A stretch of DNA of 64,000 bases, from the NCBI RefSeq assembly GCF_051967035.1, contig NZ_JBQCKK010000012.1, positions 1 to 64,000 on the forward strand, given 5' to 3'. Origin of the DNA: Brevibacillus sp051967035 (GTDB taxonomy: Bacteria; Bacillota; Bacilli; Brevibacillales; Brevibacillaceae). The notes under the pieces were generated by a model that made no database searches, was not told the origin of the DNA, and was given only the letters and a program-made list of their open reading frames with translations. A program made the position numbers and the translations under genes. This document shows positions 44,056 through 50,826 of the stretch, piece after piece; positions within the stretch are counted from its first letter, which is position 1; the number at the start of each line of letters is the position of its first letter.

Positions 44056-44389
44056 AGCTATCTTAATGGGAATTTCTCCATAAATTTTTCAATTGTGACG
44101 TCCACATATGTGAATGATCGCCAAAATGTTGACCACGTTGCTCAACATAAAGTTACCCGCCTGACAGATTGAACACATCATTTTCACATATATTTGCAAA
44201 CATCTTGCAGAGCCGAGGCTCGTCAAGGGCTTGCATAGCAAGGGGGGTGTTTACCCTTTATCCTTGTCGAGCCTTGGTGCAGGAAATAAAATGCTAGTTT
44301 GTGTGAAATGAAGCATCGTTGGTGGTCAACTCGATAATGAGCGTATGCCTAAAAAATGGTCAACTTGATTAGAATTCAGATGATAATTA
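44056..44389. other. Non-coding stretch left of the IS
   Basis: No gene is seen. It holds an imperfect 16-base inverted repeat (see next entry) and two GGTCAACTYGAT copies (about 44322 and 44357) that look like scraps of another element end. Confidence 0.5.
44213..44277. repeat. Imperfect 16-base inverted repeat
   Basis: CCGAGGCTCGTCAAGG (44213-44228) and CCTTGTCGAGCCTTGG (44262-44277) pair at 14 of 16 positions with a 33-base loop. No T-run follows. Role unknown. Confidence 0.6.
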
Positions 44390-46009
44390 GAGGCTGCTGA
44401 ACGGTTTTCAAACCACAAAAATGTTTCCAAAACCAGGAATTCTATACGAAAGAAGGCGGTTTAACCAGAAGGCAAAAAGATCCCGCAGCCTGCGCTCGAG
44501 GTTCATCACCAGGAGTTGCAGCGCGATGACGGTTTCGCTTGGCTTCGCAAGGCATGCTCGAATACGGCCAAGCCCATACGTGCGCTTACCCTCACCAAAT
44601 TTGCCTTCAATGGCGTTGCGTTTGCGTGCATCTTGTCTTGCGACTCGCCGTTGTTCCGTCGCTTCTTCGCCTTGTACCGGACGGCCAAGCGCTGGACCGC
44701 TCAAACGAATGCCGTGCGCTTTCCAAAATGCCCTGTTTTCCCGTGTACGATAGATTTGATCGGCAAGTACCGCCTTCGGGTAACAACCAAAGCGTATCTT
44801 GTACGCTTCTACAGATTCGATCAGCGTCACCCCTTCGTTGAAGCTGTCCCATGACAGACGCTCCAGAAAAGCATAGCCGTTCACCATGCTGACCGATACT
44901 TTGGCGCCAAATTCTACTCGCGCTTTCGCTTTGCCGCGTACGACCGGGCGGACGTGCGGTTGACGGATGCTCACGATCCGATCTTCGATCTGATGCGTTT
45001 TGCGTTCAAACATCATGCGTTGCTGTCGATACAGTTCCTGAATCACAAGCAAGTCGCGATATTGTTTCCGGCTCAAAAGTGTCAGCGGCTGCCGTAAGGC
45101 CAAGTTACGGATAATGTGAAGGTTACGTGCTACATACCGGAGTTGCTTGCCGATCGCTCGACGAATCACCTTGCCGTTTGCACGACGTTGTTTGGCCACG
45201 GCCAGGTACTCCTTTCGCGCTTTATCCCGATAAGTCCGTGGTTTGCGGGCACGACCAATCTGTGGAGCATGTAACGTGTCGATGATCTCCTCCAGTTTCT
45301 CACGCGCCTCATTCAGCAAGTTCAAATCGGTTGGGTACGCCACATCCGCCGGGGCACATGTGGCATCCAGCAACAAGACATCCTAGTTCGGATCTTCCTC
45401 GGATGTTGAGTGACGCTTGGTCGTACGTTTACCTTTGGATTTTCTACCGGATTTCGGTTCATCGTCACGGTCGGAATCTGGTGTCAATTTGGCGGCCTCG
45501 ACCGCGATGATCTCGTTGATTTCGCGGAGAACTTGCGAAAATGCGTCATGAGCGACGGGTGGAACGGTGGATGATCCTGATAGCCTTCCAGCCCGATGAA
45601 GTATTGCAGATACGGGTTATCGACAATCTGCTGGACCGTTTCCCGGTCCGACAGTTGCAAGCGTTTCTGAATGATGAGTGCCCCGAGGGCGACACGGATG
45701 GAATCGGCCTTATGTCCACGAAACGATTTGTGGAAGGACTTGGCATACTTTTTCTCTGCATGTGCCCACGGTACTAACCGAGCCAACTTGACCCAGCGAT
45801 TTTCTTTACTCAACTTGCCGCCAAACGCCAAGAAGAAATCATCGGGGAGAAGCAATTGGTTTTCACGATGAGAGATATATTCGTACATCCATATCCGCTC
45901 CATGTGCAAGGAATTTAAAGGGAAATCGTCGATTTCCTTGTACATGAGTTCGATGAAAACGAGGCGAAACCCTTGTGGTTACCGGATTTTTTATCTGTTC
46001 AGCAGCCCC
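44390..46009 (-). mobile_element. Decayed IS5/IS1182-type insertion sequence
   Basis: About 1,620 bases. Terminal inverted repeats GAGGCTGCTGAAC (left) and GTTCAGCAGCCCC (right), flanked on both sides by TAATTA, a candidate 6-base target duplication. Its only gene is a broken transposase. It lies inside the tRNA-Ala element. Confidence 0.85.
44408..45945 (-). pseudogene. Transposase, frameshifted and with internal stop
   Basis: DDE transposase of IS5-like type (N-terminal DUF772 region with ENRWVKLARLVPW, ALGALIIQKRLQLSDRETV, NPYLQYFIGLEGYQDHPPF; DDE part with LLDATCAPADVAYPTDLN and VLADQIYRTRENRAF). The frame breaks near 45535, where HFRK should lead into a RF-x-x-x-VLREINE stretch; it continues in another frame to a TAG at 45383-45385, then reopens. 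Two lesions mean no active product. Confidence 0.9.
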
Positions 46010-46230
46010 TAATTAATTTGTATCATCTATCCCAAAAGTATCCTTTCTAAAGACACAAAAAAATATAATTAGAATGATTCAGTTACAATGTCCTCTGGTC
46101 ACATTACTGGTCACACTTTTTTATTTCTGAGCGCCGCACCGTACGCAAACGTAGAAACATGAAATCCAAAATAGCCTTGTCCCCCAAGGCTTTCCTCCGC
46201 TTCTTCCCTAACGTACAAAACCCTCTCCCC
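46010..46230. other. Right end of the element
   Basis: No gene. Contains the right-hand GGTCACA pair and the approach to attR. Confidence 0.6.
46097..46117 (+). repeat. Candidate integrase arm sites, right end
   Basis: GGTCACA at 46097 and 46109, the second followed by CT, with the same 12-base period as the left-end pair at 33332. Confidence 0.6.
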
Positions 46231-46280
46231 ACACTGGCAGTGTAGAGGTCAGCGGTTCGATCCCGCTATGCTCCACCATA
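46231..46280 (+). repeat. attR, 50-base core repeat
   Basis: Exact copy of 33204-33253; the 5' part of a tRNA is missing, so it is not a functional tRNA. Confidence 0.92.
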
Positions 46281-46294
46281 TGAAACGCAGGAAG

Positions 46295-46318
46295 ACGGCA
46301 AAGATGCCGTTTTTTTTG
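46295..46318 (+). terminator. Terminator just beyond attR
   Basis: ACGGCA (46295-46300) pairs with TGCCGT (46305-46310), then eight T. Probably the original terminator of tRNA-Ala before insertion. Confidence 0.75.
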
Positions 46319-46406
46319 TTGTGCTTCAAACGTGCTACAAGCCTATCCTATTTGTGAGCGAGAAGAAAAGCGCAAGGATACATATCTCCCGAAAAGAGTT
46401 CGCCCA

Positions 46407-46435
46407 TTTACAAACCGACCGTCGGTATTTATAAT
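46407..46435 (+). promoter_or_regulatory. DoxX promoter with TetR-type operator in its spacer
   Basis: TTTACA (46407-46412), 17-base spacer, TATAAT (46430-46435). The spacer holds the perfect palindrome ACCGACCGTCGGT (46414-46426), typical of TetR/AcrR operators. No TetR gene is in the window. Confidence 0.75.
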
Positions 46436-46521
46436 TGGCATAGAAATACAAATACCCGACATAAGGATTGAAACTAGCCGGATTATCCGTCCTTTTCAGA
46501 TTCCTCAAGGGAGAGATGAAC

Positions 46522-46956
46522 ATGGTGCCTTTTTACGTGCTTGTCGGAGCTTTTCTGCTGTTCAAAATTCTTGGGCTAGTTGGCTTGTCTTACTTCGAAG
46601 GGTGGCATTCCTCGCTCCAGGGAGCGGTAGCCGTTATGCTGCTGCTGACCGCTTCTGCCCACTGGGGGGCGAAACGCCCTGACCTAATCCGCATGGTTCC
46701 GCCGATTTTTCCGAAGCCAGGTTGGATCGTGACAGCTACCGGGTTGCTGGAAATTGCCGGAGCTATCGGCATTCTGTTCCCTGCCACCTCTCAGGCGGCT
46801 TCCATAGGCTTGGCAGTGCTGCTGGTAGCGATGTTCCCAGCCAATGTGCGTGCGGCCAGGGAACGATTAACGATTGGGGGGAGACCTGTACCTGCGTTAC
46901 CTCTTCGTATCGTGCTTCAGCTCGTCTTTATAGCAGCAGTTCTGTTGGCGGGGTAA
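46522..46956 (+). CDS. DoxX-like membrane protein
   Basis: A 144-aa protein with four TM helices. FYVLVGAFLLFKILGL, then VAVMLLLTASAHWG (family His), PGWIVTATGLLEIAGAIG and a C-terminal helix pair. DoxX-like proteins are quinone-associated or of unknown function and are often under TetR control. ATG 46522 is favoured by spacing from AAGGGAG; ATG 46516 is alternative. A 130-base fragment of its 3' part recurs at 49422. Confidence 0.85.
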   Translation: MVPFYVLVGAFLLFKILGLVGLSYFEGWHSSLQGAVAVMLLLTASAHWGAKRPDLIRMVPPIFPKPGWIVTATGLLEIAGAIGILFPATSQAASIGLAVLLVAMFPANVRAARERLTIGGRPVPALPLRIVLQLVFIAAVLLAG

Positions 46957-47070
46957 TCAACCATGCGGCTTGCATAACTTTCTTCCTATAATCGAACGAT
47001 GTTCCGGGTGCCTCGTTCATTACGTGTCGTTTAGTTTGTTTCGGATTTATCGGCAGTGAAACAAACCATT
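46957..47070. other. Intergenic stretch after DoxX
   Basis: No gene or clear structure until the tRNA scar. The stretch from here to 47459 holds only the scar, a decayed terminator and the toxin promoter. Confidence 0.5.
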
Positions 47071-47110
47071 GCGGTAGAGCGCTACGGCTTGGTCCCGCTA
47101 TACTCCACCA
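47071..47110 (+). repeat. Decayed tRNA-Ala 3' remnant
   Basis: Carries GGTAGAGCGCTAC then, after a loss of about 25 bases, GGTCCCGCTATACTCCACCA. Followed at 47122 by AAACACTTGGGAAACCAGGGG, a decayed relative of the terminator downstream of the true tRNA. Confidence 0.7.
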
Positions 47111-47382
47111 AACGTAAGGTCGTGGAAACACTTGGGAAACCAGGGGTTTTTCGTCATTTTCAGGAGTTGAAGAAAAGCGGGGAATTTCCCTATGATGGGC
47201 TGTTGGGGGACGGATTATTTTACTCCCCCGACTTCTTTTCACACGACTTATGAGTTCATGAACCCACGAATATGGCTGTGCGAGAGTTTTTTATATAAAA
47301 ACCCAAAAACCCATATTCCGGTAAAAGGAAAGTACAACTCACCAGCTCTAAAATAATATAATCATATAATTATAAAATAATG

Positions 47383-47411
47383 TTGTCTAACTTGATAGTA
47401 TATGCTATATT
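47383..47411 (+). promoter_or_regulatory. Promoter of the secreted-toxin gene
   Basis: TTGTCT (47383-47388), 17-base spacer, TATATT (47406-47411) in an A+T-rich stretch. Confidence 0.6.
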
Positions 47412-47459
47412 TTTCCTTGTAAAAAAATTACAATTGTTTTTGGAAATGTTGAGAAAAAA

Positions 47460-48230
47460 TTGAAAATAGTTCTTTCCTCATTTCTTGCTTTTTCTATACT
47501 TGTACTTGCTATCACGCCAGTTGCAGCAAGTACAAAACAAACAACAATAACAAGCGAAACGCAGATTCAGGACGAATGGTTCGACGAGTCGGTAAATGAG
47601 TTACAAAATGAAATTTCAGAAGATACTGGAATAACCCAACCTGAAAGTAAGAATGAACTTAGAAGAGGAGGAGTCATTAGCACGGTTGTTAGAATTATCC
47701 TTTATTCGAAGCGTCTCAAATTCGTATTAAAAAATGGCGATGAACTTTTCTTTGATCAAGAAGACCCAGATAAAGCGGGAGAGGCTCTAAAAGAGTATTA
47801 TCTGGACAATGGTACTTTTGATAAAGGAGATATTCGAGAGCGCGGCGAAGGGTTACCGAAGTCTTCGGCCATTATTAGATTCTATGATTTGCCGAATAGT
47901 TCGGAGCAAGTACACTTGGCCTATGGAGATGTATCTATGGGAATGCTGCACATTGTTACGAGACACTTCCCAGAATACTGGTCGACGTTTAGTATATATC
48001 CAAAAGCAAAGAATTCATTCTTTAATCCGGGTACTGAATTCTCTTATGTTGAAGATGTAGTTGAAAGTGTGATTGATTACTCCTTTAATGGAAAAGAAAT
48101 GGCGAAAAACATAAAGAATCTCAAAGTCCTCCCTTATGATGGATATCATGAGGGCGAGATATACAGAGTAATCATGTCAGGTGAACGTGTCGTCTCTGTA
48201 TTCCCTATTAGTTATAATCAAGCGGATTAA
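47460..48230 (+). CDS. Putative secreted toxin (SAR2788-like)
   Basis: A 256-aa exported protein. Signal peptide (1-24, ending PVAAS), an acidic propeptide-like region (about 25-70), then a C-terminal domain containing LHIVTRHFPEYW and SFFNPGTEF. The H-x-x-x-R-H pattern with following FF and a helix is reminiscent of BECR-fold (EndoU/colicin-like) RNase toxins and of proteins called SAR2788-family toxins; this is recalled, not searched. TTG start 47460 with poor ribosome site. A separate gene of 181 aa follows in the place expected of an immunity protein. Confidence 0.55.
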   Translation: MKIVLSSFLAFSILVLAITPVAASTKQTTITSETQIQDEWFDESVNELQNEISEDTGITQPESKNELRRGGVISTVVRIILYSKRLKFVLKNGDELFFDQEDPDKAGEALKEYYLDNGTFDKGDIRERGEGLPKSSAIIRFYDLPNSSEQVHLAYGDVSMGMLHIVTRHFPEYWSTFSIYPKAKNSFFNPGTEFSYVEDVVESVIDYSFNGKEMAKNIKNLKVLPYDGYHEGEIYRVIMSGERVVSVFPISYNQAD

Positions 48231-48253
48231 CAAGACAAGGAGTTTTCATTCAT

Positions 48254-48799
48254 ATGCTTGATATGAGGTTATATATTGCTTTACCCTCAGATGATATCGA
48301 TTTTCGCTTTATCGAAAAAGAAGCGAATACTTACTTTCTCTCTATTAAGAACAAAACTGGAATTCAGCAAGCCGTTGATCCAAGCGATAGCAATTTTTTA
48401 GAGGCACTGGTGATTACACATCAGGGCAAGCCAGTATCTGATTTCCGTTTTTGCGATGTTAGGCTGCTAACGCAATTGATTGCTGTAGTTGAGGATTACT
48501 ACCTGAGTGCAGAAAAAGCAATCAGCGAAGACGTCTATGGTCTTGGAGTTATCACAATAGGTTTGAGGAAAACAGGTGAAAACAAACTGTTGCTAACAGC
48601 TCTAAAAGACGGAAAGATGATTGTGCAGGCTGAATTGCCAGAGAAAGAATGGATAGATAAGTTGTTTACATTAGGCAAAACATATTTTTCCTGCCTTATT
48701 GAATATGGAATTTCTGAATCATTTCATACAAAGGTGTTATCCATTATTGGTGAGTATGAAAAAAGATACAGGGATACATACAGGAGAGATCTTGGCTAA
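48254..48799 (+). CDS. Unknown protein, possible immunity partner
   Basis: A 181-aa acidic cytoplasmic protein without signal or TM. No family recognised. It starts 23 bases after the putative toxin with AAGGAG ahead; size, acidity and position suit a cognate immunity protein. MLDMRLYIALPSDD start; M4 is an alternative. Confidence 0.55.
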   Translation: MLDMRLYIALPSDDIDFRFIEKEANTYFLSIKNKTGIQQAVDPSDSNFLEALVITHQGKPVSDFRFCDVRLLTQLIAVVEDYYLSAEKAISEDVYGLGVITIGLRKTGENKLLLTALKDGKMIVQAELPEKEWIDKLFTLGKTYFSCLIEYGISESFHTKVLSIIGEYEKRYRDTYRRDLG

Positions 48800-49048
48800 G
48801 GAAAGTGATCGTTGGACGAATGTGACAGACAAAAAACTACGGATATGAACAAATTGCAAATAACATACCGAAATAGTCTCCGTAAAGTCAGAGGAAGAAT
48901 TGTGCTTGGGGCCGGACAACCAAGAGTGTATTACACTTGATAAGGAGTTTGCTCCAAGCGCACCTTAGATTATTCCCTCATTTAGAAAGGCTCAATGAAT
49001 AGGCAAATTGTGTCGGCAATTATAAGCAGTGAAACTAAACTAACCATT
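48800..49048. other. Intergenic stretch after the toxin pair
   Basis: No gene or structure supported up to the tRNA scar. The wider gene-free stretch to 49262 holds that scar and a terminator. Confidence 0.5.
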
Positions 49049-49109
49049 GCGGGAGAGCGTTATACTGGCAGTGTACAGGTCGTCGGTTCGATCCCGATAG
49101 GGTCCACCA
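49049..49109 (+). repeat. Second decayed tRNA-Ala remnant
   Basis: Covers D-stem to CCA: GGGAGAGCGTTATACTGGCA, TTCGATCCCGAT, GGTCCACCA. The 5' acceptor strand is missing and the acceptor 3' strand has changed, so it cannot fold as a tRNA. Preceded by GCAGTGAAAC and ACCATTGCGG, also found before the 47071 remnant. Confidence 0.8.
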
Positions 49110-49183
49110 TATTCGTTAAATCAATGTTTCTAAACACTTGGTAAATAAGTGGTCTACAAGGAAACATTTACGACTAATAAAAT

Positions 49184-49230
49184 CACTTTCTTTCAGTATC
49201 AGAAATGATATTGAAGGAAGGTGTTTTTTT
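49184..49230 (+). terminator. Strong hairpin terminator
   Basis: CACTTTCTTTCAGTATC (49184-49200) pairs with GATATTGAAGGAAGGTG (49207-49223) with three wobbles, then seven T. Confidence 0.8.
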
Positions 49231-49262
49231 GCTTTTAAAGTTTGCAATAAAAGAGTTCCTCA

Positions 49263-49421
49263 GTGATCGTGAGTACAAAAATGTCTCCAAACACACTTGA
49301 GTTAAAAAAGCAAATGGTGCAGCTCAATGAAAACGGGAAATCCCGCGCAGCGATTGTGGAGGAATATGCCCTCACTGCGTCTGCTTTAGACCGCTGGATC
49401 AAGCAAGGCCAGACCACAGGC
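49263..49421 (+). pseudogene. IS3-type OrfA transposase fragment
   Basis: Begins with an HTH of the IS3/IS150 OrfA kind (TLELKKQMVQLNENGKSRAA then ALTASALDRWIKQ) and stops abruptly where DoxX-like DNA starts at 49422, so only about 50 residues remain. Confidence 0.75.
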
Positions 49422-49551
49422 CCAATGTGCGTGCGGCCAGGGAACGATTAACGATTGGGGGGAGACCTGTACCTGCGTTATCTCTTTGTATTGTGCTTCA
49501 GATCGTCTTTATAGTAGCAGTAATGTTGGCGGGGTAACCATGCGGCTTGTA
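49422..49551 (+). pseudogene. Duplicated 3' fragment of the DoxX gene
   Basis: About 130 bases closely match 46841-46977, including the end of the DoxX frame and its stop region, with scattered substitutions. Lacks the 5' two thirds, so it is not functional. Confidence 0.85.
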
Positions 49552-49751
49552 TACATTCCGTAGTGCCGCCACTAACTGCGTGGTCTTCTGATGACAAGAA
49601 AGGCCCCGGTGTATGCTTCCAGAACCGCAATCGAAAATATGACTAACTCGGCCAATGGAGCAACATTGAGGGCCTTATGGGAAAAGCGCGAACACGGACA
49701 AGAATCCACGCCGCGCATCCCTTCGACAAGGAATAACTTCCAAACAGAAGA

Positions 49752-49913
49752 TTATTTTCCCTCTGGATATCTTTGCTGGTATTGAACAATGTAGATGTCC
49801 AGTTTTTGGCTTAAAGCTATGACTGCTGCATCTGAGAAGCCTTTTTCTTTTACCATTTGGCTTAATTGCTGTCGTAACTGTTCGATAGTCAGTGTAATTT
49901 TTTCCTCGTCCAA
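49752..49913 (-). CDS. Spo0E-like aspartyl-phosphate phosphatase, 53 aa
   Basis: Small gene from TTG 49913 to TAA 49752 with AAGGAAGGG seven bases ahead. The product is two amphipathic helices: TLTIEQLRQQLSQMVKEK and SDAAVIALSQKLDIYIVQYQ. The S-Q-x-L-D motif marks the Spo0E family, which removes phosphate from Spo0A and delays sporulation. It is next to the peptide-signalling locus, on the same strand. Confidence 0.8.
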   Translation of the reverse strand: MDEEKITLTIEQLRQQLSQMVKEKGFSDAAVIALSQKLDIYIVQYQQRYPEGK

Positions 49914-50220
49914 TACAATACCCTTCCTTAGAAAAATATGAGGTTTTTATTCGCGTGGTGCGAGAGTCAATTGGTTGTTTCTTTTGTGGTCTTGGAGGAA
50001 ATCGGAACGGTTTCCTGTAGTTTGGTTCTTTTCGGAGAGAGAGATGGTTTCTACAGGCTCGACCATAAAGTTCTGGGTGTTGATCGGACATGATGGATCT
50101 CCTTAATAAACATTTATTAATTCCATGGTGTCATTGTAAAGTTTGTCTCAAAAAATTTTTATCAATAAATAATTGCAGACATTTTACAAAATTCGACTAA
50201 TTATGAGTAAAAGGGAATAA
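49914..50220 (-). other. Stretch upstream of the Spo0E-like gene
   Basis: A good AAGGAG site stands before ATG 50091 (MSDQHPEL...), but that frame runs out of phase through the Spo0E gene. A frame from ATG 50066 to TAA 49947 (MVEPVETISLSEKN..., 39 aa) looks more protein-like but lacks its own site. One extra T near 50068 could have split a 47-aa gene. Not called. Confidence 0.25.
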
Positions 50221-50247
50221 AAAATCCCTTTCTTGAGAGAAAGGGAT
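50221..50247 (-). terminator. Terminator of the distal peptide gene
   Basis: AAATCCCTTTCT and AGAAAGGGATT pair around a four-base loop; on the minus strand a T-run follows. Confidence 0.88.
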
Positions 50248-50296
50248 TGGCAACAAGATATAACATTTTTTAAAACAAAGGAAATAGTTTGTATAT

Positions 50297-50443
50297 TCAA
50301 GCTCTAGGATCATCGGTATAGGCTTTTACTTTTGGCGGTTTTACCAAAGATGTTTGATCATGTGCTCCGATAGAGGGGGCAAAAACCAAAGAGCAGACCA
50401 GCGACAATGAAATTGCTGTGAGAATAGTTAACCTTTTTTTCAC
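50297..50443 (-). CDS. Secreted signalling peptide precursor 2, 48 aa
   Basis: Small gene from GTG 50443 to TGA 50297, 14 bases after the truncated receptor, with AAAGGAG nine bases ahead. MKKR basic start, hydrophobic signal (5-22), likely cleavage after PSIGA, then HDQTSLVKPPKV and C-terminal AYTDDPRA. It is a paralogue of precursor 1 (shared MKK-LT, HD, PPKV or TPKV, DDPR). Small size, signal, and placement just after an HTH-TPR receptor gene fit RRNPP pheromone precursors (Phr/PapR/NprX/AimP type). Confidence 0.75.
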   Translation of the reverse strand: MKKRLTILTAISLSLVCSLVFAPSIGAHDQTSLVKPPKVKAYTDDPRA

Positions 50444-50457
50444 CTGTTTACACTCCT

Positions 50458-50598
50458 TTAATTCCCTTTTTTTAAACTATTATACACGTCTTTCATTTTT
50501 CCAAGAAGATCTAATTTGAAGTCTTTGCGTTGTTCAAAGTGTAGCTCGAAAATTTTTTCCGAACATTCCATAATATCTTTGCGAGAAATAAAAAACAT
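50458..50598 (-). pseudogene. Truncated second RRNPP receptor (C-terminus only)
   Basis: Residues RKDIMECSEKIFELHF and KLDLLGKMKDVYN match the last 45 residues of the full receptor (RKDIMECSEAIYTFHY, KLDLLGKLRKVFN). HTH and most TPRs are missing. ATG 50598 has AGGAGGAG before it, within the terminator hairpin of the upstream gene, so a 46-aa remnant could still be made. Followed directly by its own peptide gene. Confidence 0.85.
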
Positions 50599-50630
50599 CC
50601 CTTCTCCTCCTGGTAAAGGAAAGGGATGTT
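50591..50630 (-). terminator. Terminator of the proximal peptide gene
   Basis: AACATCCCTT (50594-50603) pairs with AAGGGATGTT (50621-50630); minus-strand T-run at 50595-50590. Its 3' arm includes the ATG of the truncated receptor. Confidence 0.85.
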
Positions 50631-50682
50631 TGGTTGTCATTAGCAAATTTCATTAACAATGCAAATAGTTATTCTGCTCAAC

Positions 50683-50826
50683 TTACCCCCTAGGGTCGTC
50701 AATTTGCGCTATAACCTTTGGCGTCTTAAATAAAGCAAGTTGAGGGTCATGGGTACTAATGGTAGGGGTAAAGAGTACAGAGCAAGCCAACGATAGCATC
50801 ACAAATACGGTTAAACTTTTCTTCAA
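50683..50826 (-). CDS. Secreted signalling peptide precursor 1, 47 aa
   Basis: Small gene from TTG 50826 to TAA 50683. Its start overlaps the stop of the receptor gene (ATTGA), a strong sign of coupling, with AAAGGAG ten bases ahead. MKKSLTV start, hydrophobic signal (5-19), probable cleavage near PTIST, then HDPQLALFKTPKV and C-terminal AQIDDPRG. No family name recognised; the form is that of RRNPP pheromone precursors. The mature signal is probably in the C-terminal 5-10 residues. Confidence 0.8.
   Translation of the reverse strand: MKKSLTVFVMLSLACSVLFTPTISTHDPQLALFKTPKVIAQIDDPRG

Larger units (their letters stand above)
33204..46280. mobile_element. 13-kb integrated element at tRNA-Ala
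   Basis: Bounded by perfect 50-base direct repeats (33204-33253 inside the tRNA, and 46231-46280). It carries integrase and Xis-like genes next to the left end, replication-like genes, cargo, and an inserted IS. Coding DNA is visibly richer in A+T than the flanking core genes. There is no relaxase of usual type, no type IV secretion, and no capsid or terminase gene, so it looks like a satellite or mobilisable island rather than a complete phage or conjugative element. Confidence 0.9.

Noticed and set aside
46231..46280. Second tRNA-Ala gene
   Set aside because: Only the 3' 50 bases are present; no 5' acceptor or D-arm. It is attR.
33204..46280. Complete prophage or ICE
   Set aside because: No terminase, portal, capsid, tail, relaxase of common type, coupling protein or VirB4 is seen.
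46332..46682. 116-codon frame overlapping DoxX
   Set aside because: It overlaps the DoxX promoter and gene in another frame and lacks a ribosome site.
49049..49109. Functional tRNA at 49 kb
   Set aside because: No 5' acceptor strand pairs with the 3' acceptor bases, and the T-arm/acceptor has substitutions. It is a decayed remnant.
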